Of a stretch of 30,248 bases of DNA, positions 1 to 8,106 are shown in pieces; position 1 is the stretch's first letter, and each line of letters begins with the position of its first letter. Below the pieces are notes generated by a model. That model did no database searches and had not been told where the DNA came from. It saw only the letters and a list, made by a program, of their open reading frames with translations. Source of the DNA: a virus; the IMG/VR virus record IMGVR_UViG_3300025834_000021, positions 1 to 30,248 of that record; one strand, written 5' to 3'. The translations under genes were made by a program, and so were the position numbers.

Positions 1-1185
1 GATCTTAACACTTGATATTTCACTTGTATTAGCATTTGCTATATTCTTTATAGTGGATACTGTGCTTGTTATTCCATTAACATTTTGCTCAACAGTTGTT
101 ATTTTACTGCTTTGACTTGATTGTTCTGATGCGATAATTGATATTGTACCTTTTGTTTGATCTATTTGAGTTTGTAATTTTCTTAATTTAGGATTTCCTA
201 TAGTAACAATCGTATCTTCTTTTTCTTTAGATTGTATTTTACTATCAACACTTGCTTTAAATCTGCCAATATACTCCATCCCATATTGAAATAGTACCTT
301 TTTATTATCAATTATTAAACAGTCTCCTAAGTCAAGTGCAGGATCAATAATAGATGATCCTATAAATGAATTAGTATTAAAATCTACCAATTCATTGAAT
401 ATATTTTCGATTTGTTCATTATCAACAATATAACAATTATCTGGATTAATCCAAAGGACATTCCTGGTATTATCTCCAAATGTAAAATCTCTAATTGCAT
501 CTTGATAAGTAATATTACTTATTGTACATTCTGCTCCCCATTTGAAATTTCCTAATAATTCGACATCTAATTCTGCTTGATTTTCATAAAATTTTCTCAA
601 ATAAAGTTTATTATCTCTACCCATAATAGCAAAACAACCTGCACTTTCAGCTATATAACTCAAATATGTTCTAGCTGTTACAGTATTATCATAAACGTTT
701 ATTTCTTTGCTTTCATTTGTAAATGTAATTGTACCTAATTCTAGTCCTGCTTTCATACAAATATCTTGTAATACTTCTTTTAAAGTAGCAGGTAATGCTA
801 TTTCACTACCATCATAATTAAATTCAAAATTCAACATATAATCTGTAGCATGTATAAGTATAGTATTATCATCTACCTCTTCAACATTACTTACTTTGTA
901 AATTCCCATTGGGATAATTTCATATATTTCATTTATTTTAATTCCATATTCCACTTTTATTTCTATTATTGCATTTGTTACTGCAGTTTTATATAATTTT
1001 ATTCCAATTTCTTTAGCAGCTGTACTTCCTAAACATAATATATCATCCATAAATAATCTATGAGTTATATTAAAATCTAAAATATAATCGGGATCTACTT
1101 CAATATCATTTAAATAAATCTTTAAAATATGTTCAGTATCAGAATTATATATATTTTGTTTCCATGCTTCACTTGTTAAATACAT
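1..1185 (-). CDS. Phage tail hub / tail-associated protein, C-terminus beyond window
   Basis: The frame is open from an ATG at 1185 to the window edge (395 codons, no stop), so this is the N-terminal part only. An AGGGGGT ribosome site lies 6 bases upstream. It starts MYLTSEAWKQNIYNSDTEH, and an all-beta region runs to about residue 330. A Gln/Ser/Thr-rich heptad-like segment follows (QTQIDQTKGTISIIASEQ), typical of siphophage tail proteins that join the distal tail to fibre or endopeptidase modules. It follows the tape measure and one small gene in transcription order, which is where the hub or tail endopeptidase protein sits in siphophages. The tail role is inferred from position and fold-like composition. 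Any enzymatic domain would be in the missing part. Confidence 0.7.
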   Translation of the reverse strand, partial: MYLTSEAWKQNIYNSDTEHILKIYLNDIEVDPDYILDFNITHRLFMDDILCLGSTAAKEIGIKLYKTAVTNAIIEIKVEYGIKINEIYEIIPMGIYKVSNVEEVDDNTILIHATDYMLNFEFNYDGSEIALPATLKEVLQDICMKAGLELGTITFTNESKEINVYDNTVTARTYLSYIAESAGCFAIMGRDNKLYLRKFYENQAELDVELLGNFKWGAECTISNITYQDAIRDFTFGDNTRNVLWINPDNCYIVDNEQIENIFNELVDFNTNSFIGSSIIDPALDLGDCLIIDNKKVLFQYGMEYIGRFKASVDSKIQSKEKEDTIVTIGNPKLRKLQTQIDQTKGTISIIASEQSSQSSKITTVEQNVNGITSTVSTIKNIANANTSEISSVKI

Positions 1186-1195
1186 AATATACCCC

Positions 1196-1582
1196 CTACT
1201 GTACTATTGTTTTTTTCTTTTGGCTTAAATTAAATGATACTTTCCATTTATTTTCAGAAACACCTTCATCATTACTTGTCCTATACATTTCTGCACTTCT
1301 TTTAGCACATCTAAATGGAGCTATCATAATTCCACCAATTATATTAGGAGATTTTATCCATATATTCATAGGATTTTTAAAAGTTTTTGATAATATATTT
1401 TCTGCTTCTGCTTCTGTTAAATAATCATATCCAAACTGAAGTTGATGCATACCTTTTGCTATTATAGTATCAATTAAGGCAGCTGTAACAGTACTTCTAT
1501 AACTATCTTTATCTATATCTTCTGAATCTATTTTAAAAGTTGAGGGGGTTTTCATTACCTCCTCATCAACTTTCCACAACAT
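1196..1582 (-). CDS. Small tail protein, DUF6711-like
   Basis: A 128-residue protein between the tape measure and the tail hub gene. The N-terminal KTPSTFKIDSEDIDKDSYRS resembles small phage tail proteins annotated as DUF6711, which begin with a 'VNGV..PSP..' type segment and sit directly after the tape measure. No transmembrane segment or catalytic motif is visible. Its position is that of a distal tail or baseplate component that would contact the hub protein. The family assignment is from memory of the pattern and is moderate; the tail role rests on synteny. Confidence 0.55.
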   Translation of the reverse strand: MLWKVDEEVMKTPSTFKIDSEDIDKDSYRSTVTAALIDTIIAKGMHQLQFGYDYLTEAEAENILSKTFKNPMNIWIKSPNIIGGIMIAPFRCAKRSAEMYRTSNDEGVSENKWKVSFNLSQKKKTIVQ

Positions 1583-1598
1583 AATTATTCACCCACCT

Positions 1599-3557
1599 TT
1601 ATACCTTTATAACCGCTTTTCCCATAACTCTAGACTGCTCATTTATTAGATCTATAATATTATAAATAAATCTTTTTTCACCAATTTGAACTACTAATTG
1701 TTCTAGTCCAGAATTTTGTTTATCGGATGCAGCTTCAGCAATCTCTTGTTTCATATTTCTAAATTGTGGAGATTGTCCTAAAGGTATTACTGCTTCTTGA
1801 TATTTACCTTCACCAATATTAGCATAAGTGCTTCCAGTTGCTACACCACCCTCTGCCATTCTTGGAATATTTAATAAATTTAATTTTGTTATACTTACAC
1901 CAGGTATTGCATTTAAAACTCCTATAGCTAAATTTATTGCTCTAATAAATCCATTTACTGTAGTTTCTGCAAATCCTATTACTCCATTTACGACACTTTT
2001 AATTGTGCCACCAATTGCATTACTAATAGTTGTACCAATAGTTCCTACTGTGTTTTTTATAGTATCCCATGTACTTAAAAATCCATTTTTAACATTAATC
2101 CATACATTTGAAAATGTTTCACCTATTGATTTTGCTTTATCAACTATCCAGTTCCAAACACCACCAAAAAATGTAATTATTCCATTCCATACACTAACAA
2201 AAAAGTCTCCTACCTTTGATAGTATAGCTACTATAATATCTCCTAGTTTTGTCCATGCACTAACTATAAAATCACCCAAATTTGTAAGTAGGAATTTAAC
2301 TCCCGCTACAAATTCTTCCCATTTTAATATTAATGTCGTAATTAAAAATCCTATTGCAAGTATTAAACCAACAATTAATGCAGGTATTGCACCAAATAAT
2401 AAAAATACTGCAATCATTATTAAACCTATAGAAAGTAATATATATCCAAATGCTTTTACTAGATCACTATTCTCATCTAATAATTTAGTTACTGCAATTA
2501 CACCAGCAGCAATTCCAGCAATACCTATAGCTGCACCTAATAAATTAGGATTTATTTTTTTTACTGCAGTTATGAAATTATCTATTTTATAAACTGCAAA
2601 TGCTAATGTTATAGCTGCACCTATTTCTATTATTAAATCTCTATTTTTAGTTAACCAATCCCATATTTCCTTTACCTTATTTGCAAATTCAGTTACCTTT
2701 GTTGTATCAATATTGGGTAATTCTATTTGAGGTATACTAGAAATATCAGCACCCCCACCGCCATTACTATCAGATAAATTACTTATTTCATCAATACTTG
2801 CAAGTTGTTTAGCAGCAGCAGCTGCTGCTTTTGTTGATTTTGCTTGTGAATTTAAAGCTTTAGCATTTGCTCTTGCAACATAATCTATTCCAGTTAATGC
2901 TTTAAGAAATGCATTTATATATGCCAATCCTCTTGCCATTAAACTTGTTATATATTCTATTATTGGTGCTAAAAAAGATCCTAAACCAGCCCAATTACTT
3001 TGTATTTTATCAGTTTGATCAGAATCCATTGCTAAATATGCACCAGCTGCCCTGCTAACCATTGAAAATATTCCTCGTATGCTAAATAATGATAACGCAA
3101 ATCGTTTTAAACTTGATACTGCATTGTTTATTGCTTTTGCTGTGTTGTTTACATGTGGAGATACATCTAATGATTTACCTTTACCTTGTAATTTAGATAG
3201 TTGTCGTTCTAATTTCTCTAATTCAGCCTTCATTTCAAGCACTTCATTTTCATTAAAATATTTACTTGATGTCGGAGTATTGAGAATGTTCTTTAAATCG
3301 TTTATTTTTCTTTCTAATATTGTTTGTTGAGCTGTAGTGCTATTAATAGCTTGTTTATAGCTATTAATACTTTGTTTAGCCTGGTTATAACTGTTTGCAC
3401 TTGTTTTTGCTATTTGTTGAGCTTGTTGTACTGCCTTTTGAGCAGGTTCTATTGTTTGTTGTACTGCTTGTTTCACTTCACTTACAACTTGTTTAATACC
3501 TGCCAATGCATCTTTTATATTTGCTTTTATTACAATTTCTAATTCTTCTACTGTGAT
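1599..3557 (-). CDS. Tail tape measure protein with non-canonical (ATC) apparent start
   Basis: About 652 residues: a coiled N-terminal region rich in Gln/Lys/Ala (residues 20-120), several hydrophobic segments in the middle (for example AFGYILLSIGLIMIAVFLLF), then a region of Trp-containing repeats (WNGIITFFGGVWNWIVDK) and a Gly-rich C-terminus. This is the tape measure pattern; it sets tail length and is injected with DNA. The frame is open upstream only to a TGA at 3561-3563. Between it and TTG at 3506 there is no ATG or GTG. A good ribosome site (GAGGTGATGA) sits just before codon ATC at 3557, and reading from there gives (M)TVEELEIVIKANIKDALAG, a natural tape-measure N-terminus. So either ATC initiates weakly, the start was mutated from ATG, or the TTG at 3506 is used without a ribosome site. 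Confidence 0.85.
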   Translation of the reverse strand: MTVEELEIVIKANIKDALAGIKQVVSEVKQAVQQTIEPAQKAVQQAQQIAKTSANSYNQAKQSINSYKQAINSTTAQQTILERKINDLKNILNTPTSSKYFNENEVLEMKAELEKLERQLSKLQGKGKSLDVSPHVNNTAKAINNAVSSLKRFALSLFSIRGIFSMVSRAAGAYLAMDSDQTDKIQSNWAGLGSFLAPIIEYITSLMARGLAYINAFLKALTGIDYVARANAKALNSQAKSTKAAAAAAKQLASIDEISNLSDSNGGGGADISSIPQIELPNIDTTKVTEFANKVKEIWDWLTKNRDLIIEIGAAITLAFAVYKIDNFITAVKKINPNLLGAAIGIAGIAAGVIAVTKLLDENSDLVKAFGYILLSIGLIMIAVFLLFGAIPALIVGLILAIGFLITTLILKWEEFVAGVKFLLTNLGDFIVSAWTKLGDIIVAILSKVGDFFVSVWNGIITFFGGVWNWIVDKAKSIGETFSNVWINVKNGFLSTWDTIKNTVGTIGTTISNAIGGTIKSVVNGVIGFAETTVNGFIRAINLAIGVLNAIPGVSITKLNLLNIPRMAEGGVATGSTYANIGEGKYQEAVIPLGQSPQFRNMKQEIAEAASDKQNSGLEQLVVQIGEKRFIYNIIDLINEQSRVMGKAVIKV

Positions 3558-3568
3558 AAGTCATCACC

Positions 3569-3916
3569 TCATTTCATTCCTCTTAAATTTCGTACTATTT
3601 CTTCTAAACTTTGAGTTTCTGTATTTTCTACATCTTTTTCAAACAATTTTCCAAATACTTTAATTAATTTCTTAAATACAGGTTTTTTAACTATTTGAGG
3701 ATCACTCATAAGTAATTTGTCTGATAAAGCATCTAGTAATTGAATCTCAATCTTTAGATTATCTTCTTTTAATTCAAAAAAAGATTGCACGTACAAATTT
3801 GCTTCTCTGTACGTGCAATTCCAAAATTCTTGTGGTTTCATTCCTGCTTTATAAGCAAGAGGTTCTAGTTTATATATTAAATCAGAAATATCTTTGTTTA
3901 AGCTTTGTGTCCCCTG
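3569..3916 (-). CDS. Tail assembly chaperone, frameshift extension (gpT part of gpGT)
   Basis: This frame has no ribosome site of its own and is open across the stop codon of the upstream chaperone gene. Read by -1 shift from that gene it gives QGTQSLNKDISDLIYKLEPL, followed by AGMKPQEFWNCTYREANLYV, then a charged helical tail. The 'P-x-EFW-x-x-TYRE' segment is the hallmark of the T part of siphophage gpGT-like tail chaperones. In that family a minority of ribosomes shift -1 and make a G-T fusion that recruits the tape measure to tail tube subunits. The ATG at 3841 is an internal methionine. The next gene downstream is the tape measure, as expected. Confidence 0.75.
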   Translation of the reverse strand, partial: QGTQSLNKDISDLIYKLEPLAYKAGMKPQEFWNCTYREANLYVQSFFELKEDNLKIEIQLLDALSDKLLMSDPQIVKKPVFKKLIKVFGKLFEKDVENTETQSLEEIVRNLRGMK

Positions 3917-4350
3917 AACTCTTCTGCTGTGATCTCGGATACTGCTTTCTCTGTTGAGTTCTTGATTATTTCTTCCATATTGATTGATGACATTAAATCC
4001 TCTGCTTTCGCTTGAAGTTCCTCTAGTGTCATCTTCTCGTTGAAAAAACCTTGTTCATTCACCTCAACTGCAATCTCACTATAAATATCTTTATATGATT
4101 TTTTAGATTCTTTCATATAATCATCTAAAAAATCATAAACATAGCTATCGTCAACAAATGCTTTATTAGTTCCATCTGCTGGTTCTGCAAATGCATATAT
4201 TATTTTAGCTAATATTTCTAAATCACAATCTCTCAATGCTTTAAAATATATTTCTGTAAGGTTTTTGCCTTTTAACTTTTTAGTTAGATCAATTATCTTT
4301 CTAGTACTTAATACTATTTCAATTTTTGATTTTTTAGTTTCTAATATCAT
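3898..4350 (-). CDS. Tail assembly chaperone (gpG-like)
   Basis: A 150-residue protein, mostly helical and acidic toward the C-terminus, lying between the major tail protein and the tape measure, the invariant position of gpG-like chaperones. It begins MILETKKSKIEIVLSTRKII and contains FLDDYMKESKKSYKDIYSEI, a pattern seen in Bacillota phage tail chaperones. It binds the tape measure and tail tube subunits in the cytoplasm during assembly and is absent from the virion in lambda-type systems. Its 3' end overlaps a -1 frame that encodes the gpT-type extension, so two products are expected: the short form and a low-level fusion. Confidence 0.8.
   Translation of the reverse strand: MILETKKSKIEIVLSTRKIIDLTKKLKGKNLTEIYFKALRDCDLEILAKIIYAFAEPADGTNKAFVDDSYVYDFLDDYMKESKKSYKDIYSEIAVEVNEQGFFNEKMTLEELQAKAEDLMSSINMEEIIKNSTEKAVSEITAEEFRGHKA
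3908..3918 (-). promoter_or_regulatory. Candidate -1 ribosomal frameshift site in gpG/gpGT overlap
   Basis: On the minus strand the zero frame reads TTC AGG GGA CAC AAA GCT TAA, and the T frame is one base back (CAG GGG ACA CAA AGC TTA). The run of four G (3911-3914) lets the tRNA on GGA re-pair with GGG. It is the best slip site I can see before the zero-frame stop at 3898-3900, although it is not a textbook X-XXY-YYZ heptamer. The need for a -1 shift is well supported by family biology; the exact site is inference. Confidence 0.5.
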
Positions 4351-4373
4351 TTTTTAATCTCTCCTTTTATTAT

Positions 4374-4829
4374 TTAAACTACTGGAAACCCTTTAGTTTC
4401 TTTGACAACAGTTGATTTATATATTGTTATTTTTTCTTGTAACATACCATCTATTTCTATTGGTTCATTTGTTAATGCTATTGTTCCAGCAAAGTCAAAT
4501 GTTAATGGTTTAGTTGCAATTACTGCAGTTGCTTCTGGAAGTTGTACAAAGAAATGTTTTGTTGTTCCAGCAGTTTCTACTGCTTTTAATGTATCATGTT
4601 GCTCTTCAGTATATAAAACAGTTATTTCTAATGTTTCAGCTTTTGATCTACCTTTTGCAGACATTTCCTCATCTAAATCTAAAGCACCATAAGTTACTGG
4701 CTCTGGAGCTGATTTAAGAATTGGAATAGCTTGGACATATGCAATTTGTACTCTTGCTTCTGCTGTTCTTGTATCTCCCATAAATAATTTAGACAACATA
4801 CTTGTCTTTGGAGTTGTTGCTTCTGACAT
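4374..4829 (-). CDS. Major tail protein (tail tube)
   Basis: A 151-residue protein with alternating beta-strand pattern, for example AETLEITVLYTEEQHDTLKA and FVQLPEATAVIATKPLTFDF, ending in a strand-rich TIYKSTVVKETKGFPVV. Size, composition and position (after the tail terminator, before the gpG chaperone) match a siphophage tail tube subunit, which forms stacked hexameric rings around the tape measure. No Ig-like C-terminal extension is present. The ATG at 4829 follows GAAGGGGGAATAAAC, a strong ribosome site. Function rests on synteny and fold-like pattern. Confidence 0.8.
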   Translation of the reverse strand: MSEATTPKTSMLSKLFMGDTRTAEARVQIAYVQAIPILKSAPEPVTYGALDLDEEMSAKGRSKAETLEITVLYTEEQHDTLKAVETAGTTKHFFVQLPEATAVIATKPLTFDFAGTIALTNEPIEIDGMLQEKITIYKSTVVKETKGFPVV

Positions 4830-4845
4830 GTTTATTCCCCCTTCG

Positions 4846-5235
4846 TTATTTTATTAATTCAAATGAATTATATAATCCATTGTAATTTACTTCATAAATT
4901 GTTACTAATCTGTATTTTTTTGTTACATCATCAAATGTATCTAATAGAGTATTAGTTCTCATAAAATTAAACTCTCTTAACTTTACATCTGTACTATCGG
5001 CCATAGCCATTACATCATACTTTTTATTAGCCCAATGTTCAATGGCAATAGAATATCTTTGTTTTACTGGTATTCCATCATCAGATAATTTATCTTGCCT
5101 TAATGGAGTTTGTACAACTCTACAAGGAAATATTGAATCTGCTGAAGGATTTTGTAAAACAACTTCTTCACCTTGCTCTTTTAATTTATTTACTATTAAT
5201 ACAACAAAATCTTTTAATTCTAATCTTGAAATCAT
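4846..5235 (-). CDS. Tail terminator / tail completion protein
   Basis: A 129-residue protein beginning MISRLELKDFVVLIVNKLKE, an N-terminal helix followed by a mixed alpha/beta region (RYSIAIEHWANKKYDVMAMA) and a closing strand pair. It lies between the HK97 gp10-like gene and the tail tube gene, the slot for the protein that caps the tail tube and docks it to the head. Its ATG overlaps the stop of the upstream gene by four bases, so the two are probably translationally coupled. The role is inferred from gene order and fold-like pattern. Confidence 0.65.
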   Translation of the reverse strand: MISRLELKDFVVLIVNKLKEQGEEVVLQNPSADSIFPCRVVQTPLRQDKLSDDGIPVKQRYSIAIEHWANKKYDVMAMADSTDVKLREFNFMRTNTLLDTFDDVTKKYRLVTIYEVNYNGLYNSFELIK

Positions 5236-5762
5236 TTTATAGCCTCCTTTAACATTTTCAATAGATTTTTTTGAAATATATCTAATGCAATCTCTCTACC
5301 TTCAAATCCTGTTGGTCTCATGAATGGCTTTGGTTGTTGTGCATACATAATATAAAACTGTTTACCTTTTATAATAATTATCCTATTACTTCCAAAGTCT
5401 CTCTCTGCTTTTTCAACTGGTAAAAACCAATATGTATAACCACTCTCAACAAAAGTTTTTGTAACTCCTATATGTGGTCTTTCTGCAAAATTACCAGTTC
5501 CAAATTCAAGAAAAGATGCATATGCAAATGTTTTGGAATCAGTATATAATCTACCTTTAATATATCCATTCTTAGCTTCTATTGTAAATGGAATCATTGA
5601 AATATCTTTTTTACCAATTTTATATTGTAATGCTAATTTTTGGATTGTTTCCATTGATTCTTTCATTGATTCTTTAGCTGAATTTTCTAAATTGTTTGCT
5701 ATATTTTCCATCTTTTTATAGAAACTTTTCAAGTTGCTTTCTTTCCATTTTACACTAATCAT
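5232..5762 (-). CDS. HK97 gp10-like head-tail / neck protein
   Basis: A 176-residue protein. The N-terminal helix (MISVKWKESNLKSFYKKMEN) with small polar residues, then GRLYTDSKTFAYASFLEFGTG, a 'YA-x-xLEFGTG' motif that is the signature of HK97 gp10 / phage neck type proteins, followed by RPHIGVTKTF and FMRPTGFEGREIALDIFQKN. This family is placed at the head-tail interface and is needed for head-tail joining. It is somewhat longer than the usual 130-150 residues because of an insert around residues 100-140. Its 3' end overlaps the tail terminator gene by four bases. Confidence 0.75.
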   Translation of the reverse strand: MISVKWKESNLKSFYKKMENIANNLENSAKESMKESMETIQKLALQYKIGKKDISMIPFTIEAKNGYIKGRLYTDSKTFAYASFLEFGTGNFAERPHIGVTKTFVESGYTYWFLPVEKAERDFGSNRIIIIKGKQFYIMYAQQPKPFMRPTGFEGREIALDIFQKNLLKMLKEAIK

Positions 5763-5764
5763 AA

Positions 5765-6097
5765 TTACTCACCATTGTATATATTTAATGTATATACAGT
5801 AGTTTTGCCAATTTTAGGACAATTCTTGATAGTATAATCTGGTAAAATACTTGTTGATGCAGAAATATCTGTAAGACATACTCCATCACCTTTCAATAAA
5901 TTAATAGTTTTATCTGTTCTGCCTTTATAAATAGTATGATCTATTTCTCCAGCTGAATTTTTATCTAGTTCATTTAAATCTTGTTGCAAATTCAAGTATA
6001 TTACTTCTATGTAATTCCACACAGTTGTATATTCTCCATTTACATTAGATTTAATCGGTCTGCATACCCATAATTTAGTTAGATTTCCTAACTTCAT
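5765..6097 (-). CDS. Head closure / head-tail joining protein
   Basis: A 110-residue beta-rich protein, starting MKLGNLTKLWVCRPIKSNVN, lying between the gp6/gp15-like connector and the gp10-like gene. This is the head closure (SPP1 gp16-like or head-tail adaptor) position. It contains ICY-like short strands and VCLTDISASTSILPDYTIKN. Its start codon overlaps the stop of the previous gene (TAATG), so translation is probably coupled. No enzymatic motif is visible. The assignment is by order within a complete head-tail module. Confidence 0.6.
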   Translation of the reverse strand: MKLGNLTKLWVCRPIKSNVNGEYTTVWNYIEVIYLNLQQDLNELDKNSAGEIDHTIYKGRTDKTINLLKGDGVCLTDISASTSILPDYTIKNCPKIGKTTVYTLNIYNGE

Positions 6098-6390
6098 TAT
6101 TTAATTTTCCTTAAACCATTTGATATAATATCCTGGCGAAGTTTCTTTTCAATATCCTCATAAGAGCTTGATAGACTTCCTTCGCTAGAACTTGTTTTAC
6201 CTTCATCTCCTCTGCGCAAATATGCAGCTTTTACAGCAGTTTTAATGTAAGGTGATAGTTTAGTATCAGTTGTTAATCTATTAGATGTATGACTAGCAAT
6301 AGCTGTCATATCAGTAAGTATATTTGTTAATACTGTTTCATCTCCAGTTTTTAAGTTTGCACCCAAATCACTTTTTATTTGTTCTAACAT
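6097..6390 (-). CDS. Head-tail connector (gp6/gp15-like)
   Basis: A 97-residue, helical protein starting MLEQIKSDLGANLKTGDETV, with TDMTAIASHTSNRLTTDTKL and a segment KTAVKAAYLRRGDEGKTSSS. The 'AA-x-LRRGDEG-x-SS-E' stretch recurs in phage head-tail connector (gp6-like DNA packaging) proteins, which form a ring beneath the portal. It follows the capsid gene and a small HeH-domain gene and precedes head closure. The ribosome site (GTGAGG) is 7 bases upstream of the ATG at 6390. Confidence 0.7.
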   Translation of the reverse strand: MLEQIKSDLGANLKTGDETVLTNILTDMTAIASHTSNRLTTDTKLSPYIKTAVKAAYLRRGDEGKTSSSEGSLSSSYEDIEKKLRQDIISNGLRKIK

Positions 6391-6406
6391 ACTATTGCCT
6401 CACTTT

Positions 6407-6628
6407 CTATCCTTGTTCTGGTATTAATGCAAACAAAACATCTCTTGTAGCTTTAGCATCATATTCTATTTTGTTTTCATAAAGTATTTTCTTGATTTCT
6501 TTAACTGTTAGCTCTTTTGCTTTTTCTTCTATTTCTTCATATAAATCTGATTTTACCATTTGCTCTTCGACAAAAGAAGAGTTAGGGGCTAATATAGCCC
6601 CTGTTTTTATATTTTTAAATTTTTTCAT
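6407..6628 (-). CDS. Small HeH/LEM-domain protein downstream of capsid gene
   Basis: A 73-residue protein whose C-terminal half (KELTVKEIKKILYENKIEYD followed by AKATRDVLFALIPEQG) matches the helix-extension-helix (HeH/LEM, SAP-like) pattern 'LTV-x-EIK-x-x-L-x-x-x-x-I-x-Y-x-x-x-A-x-x-x-x-L'. Such small proteins are common between capsid and connector genes in Bacillota phages; their role is unknown, perhaps DNA or capsid binding. The N-terminus resembles the start of a head decoration protein (MKKFKNIKTGAILAPNSSFV). The domain call is by eye and moderately sure. Confidence 0.6.
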   Translation of the reverse strand: MKKFKNIKTGAILAPNSSFVEEQMVKSDLYEEIEEKAKELTVKEIKKILYENKIEYDAKATRDVLFALIPEQG

Positions 6629-6650
6629 AATAAAACATTCCCCCTATTTA

Positions 6651-7487
6651 TTAAATTACTGTATTTTTGTAGATTATTAGGTCTTCCATAACTGCTTTTG
6701 TACCTTTATATAAGAACATACCAAATGCTGTAGCATCTGATAAATCAACCTTTTTAGGATTGTATATTGAAGGTAACACTGGTTGAGCTACTGAACCAAT
6801 AACCATTCCTATATAGTCAACTCCAGCTGGTAAAAATACATTTGAACTTACTTTTGCATTATTGTAAATTCCTAATTCAAAAGATTTTACATTTGAATTT
6901 GAATTTGGTAATGTAGCAATTTTTGTTCTTAATTTACCATAATAATTTGGAGTCATAGCTATTTCAATCATAGTTCTTGGAACTCCACGAACAAAATCAT
7001 TTTTAGTAGTTTCAAGTGTTTGGATAGCTTGCTCTATTTCTTCCTCAACAGTTATAGCTGTTGGTGTAAATTGAGTTCCTGCAGTTTTTGCTACAGCAAA
7101 GAATTTTTCTTCTAATTCTACTTTTATTGATTCTTGATGATTTACAGTTCTTTTTTCTATTAAACCGTTAACACCATACATTCTTAAGTCTTTTTCTTCA
7201 ACTTCTTCAATATATTCTGTATCATCATCTATTGCAACTATTACAGGTTTAACTGCTACTTTTTGTCCTGCTCCGCCTGTTCTAGCTGTTCCATATACAT
7301 TTCCTTTAACGTTTACAAATCTCTTTGCATTTACACTTCCTGTTGAAGGATCTCCTGATAATTCTGTATTTTTCAATCTTGAACTAGCAGTATCTGCGTT
7401 TATATTTTCTATAACTTTTCCATATTCCTCTGCTAATTTATCTTTACCTGTTGTTTGTAATTCAATACTTAATGCGTCTTCTCCCAT
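6651..7487 (-). CDS. Major capsid protein
   Basis: A 278-residue protein between the scaffold gene and the connector module. It has a charged N-terminal region (residues 1-70), a core with GLIEKRTVNHQESIKVELEE and FVRGVPRTMIEIAMTPNYYG, and a strand-rich C-terminus (VDYIGMVIGSVAQPVLPSIY). Order (scaffold, capsid, connectors) and size support an HK97-fold major capsid protein. There is no sign of a fused protease or an Ig-like domain. The ribosome site GGAGAG lies 7 bases before the ATG at 7487. It should be one of the most abundant late products. Confidence 0.85.
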   Translation of the reverse strand: MGEDALSIELQTTGKDKLAEEYGKVIENINADTASSRLKNTELSGDPSTGSVNAKRFVNVKGNVYGTARTGGAGQKVAVKPVIVAIDDDTEYIEEVEEKDLRMYGVNGLIEKRTVNHQESIKVELEEKFFAVAKTAGTQFTPTAITVEEEIEQAIQTLETTKNDFVRGVPRTMIEIAMTPNYYGKLRTKIATLPNSNSNVKSFELGIYNNAKVSSNVFLPAGVDYIGMVIGSVAQPVLPSIYNPKKVDLSDATAFGMFLYKGTKAVMEDLIIYKNTVI

Positions 7488-7508
7488 TTAAAATCTCTCC
7501 TTTTTCAA

Positions 7509-8093
7509 TTAAAATATTTTTGGTACTGGTTTCTTAACTGTACCACCATCTTGATTAACATTTTTAGGTGAATCTTCTTTAGAAAAATTATTGATTGCTT
7601 TTTCAACTAATTTATCAGATATACTTTTTATTAGTTTTGTCTGTTCATTTAGTTTTTCTGCAGTCATATTTTCAAAATCAATTAAATTTAAAAATGCTAC
7701 ATCAAATTCAGTATCTTTAGAAGTGGCAATTTTTATTGCTTCATCCTTTAGATCTCTAGAACTTAATTTTCTCTCACTATCATCGGCTCTTTTCTTTTCT
7801 TTGTCTAATTCGTATTGTAATTTTTCTTCTGCTTTCATTCCTGCTAATTTTTCAGCTTCAGTTTTAGCTTTGTCAGCTTCTTCTTTCCATTTTAATTTAG
7901 CAGTATCTAAAGACTTTGTAACCTTTTTATCATATTCTGATTGATAATTAGGATCTTTTAACAAATCATCAAATGACTTATTAGCATTGTTTGGTTCTTG
8001 CTTTTGTGCAGCTACATTTGCCCCAGCTGGTTCATTACTTGCCCCATCTGTTCCAGGTACAACTACAACTTTGTTTGGTTCTTGATCTCCCAT
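7509..8093 (-). CDS. Capsid scaffolding protein, DUF4355-like
   Basis: A 194-residue acidic/basic protein. Residues 1-40 are disordered (Gly, Pro, Asn, Gln), residues about 45-115 form a long Lys/Glu-rich coiled coil (KLKWKEEADKAKTEAEKLAG), and the middle (LSSRDLKDEAIKIATSKDTE) matches the pattern of DUF4355 / Gp20-type scaffolds. The C-terminal short basic tail (GGTVKKPVPKIF) fits the capsid-binding tail of scaffolds. It lies directly before the major capsid gene. Scaffolds direct procapsid assembly and exit before DNA packaging. An AAGGAGGAATTTTAA ribosome site precedes the ATG. Confidence 0.85.
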   Translation of the reverse strand: MGDQEPNKVVVVPGTDGASNEPAGANVAAQKQEPNNANKSFDDLLKDPNYQSEYDKKVTKSLDTAKLKWKEEADKAKTEAEKLAGMKAEEKLQYELDKEKKRADDSERKLSSRDLKDEAIKIATSKDTEFDVAFLNLIDFENMTAEKLNEQTKLIKSISDKLVEKAINNFSKEDSPKNVNQDGGTVKKPVPKIF

Positions 8094-8106
8094 TTAAAAT
8101 TCCTCC

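Noticed and set aside
1828-2592. A 254-codon open frame on the plus strand
   Set aside because: It is the antisense shadow of the tape measure gene; composition is Ile/Pro/Thr low complexity and there is no suitable ribosome site.
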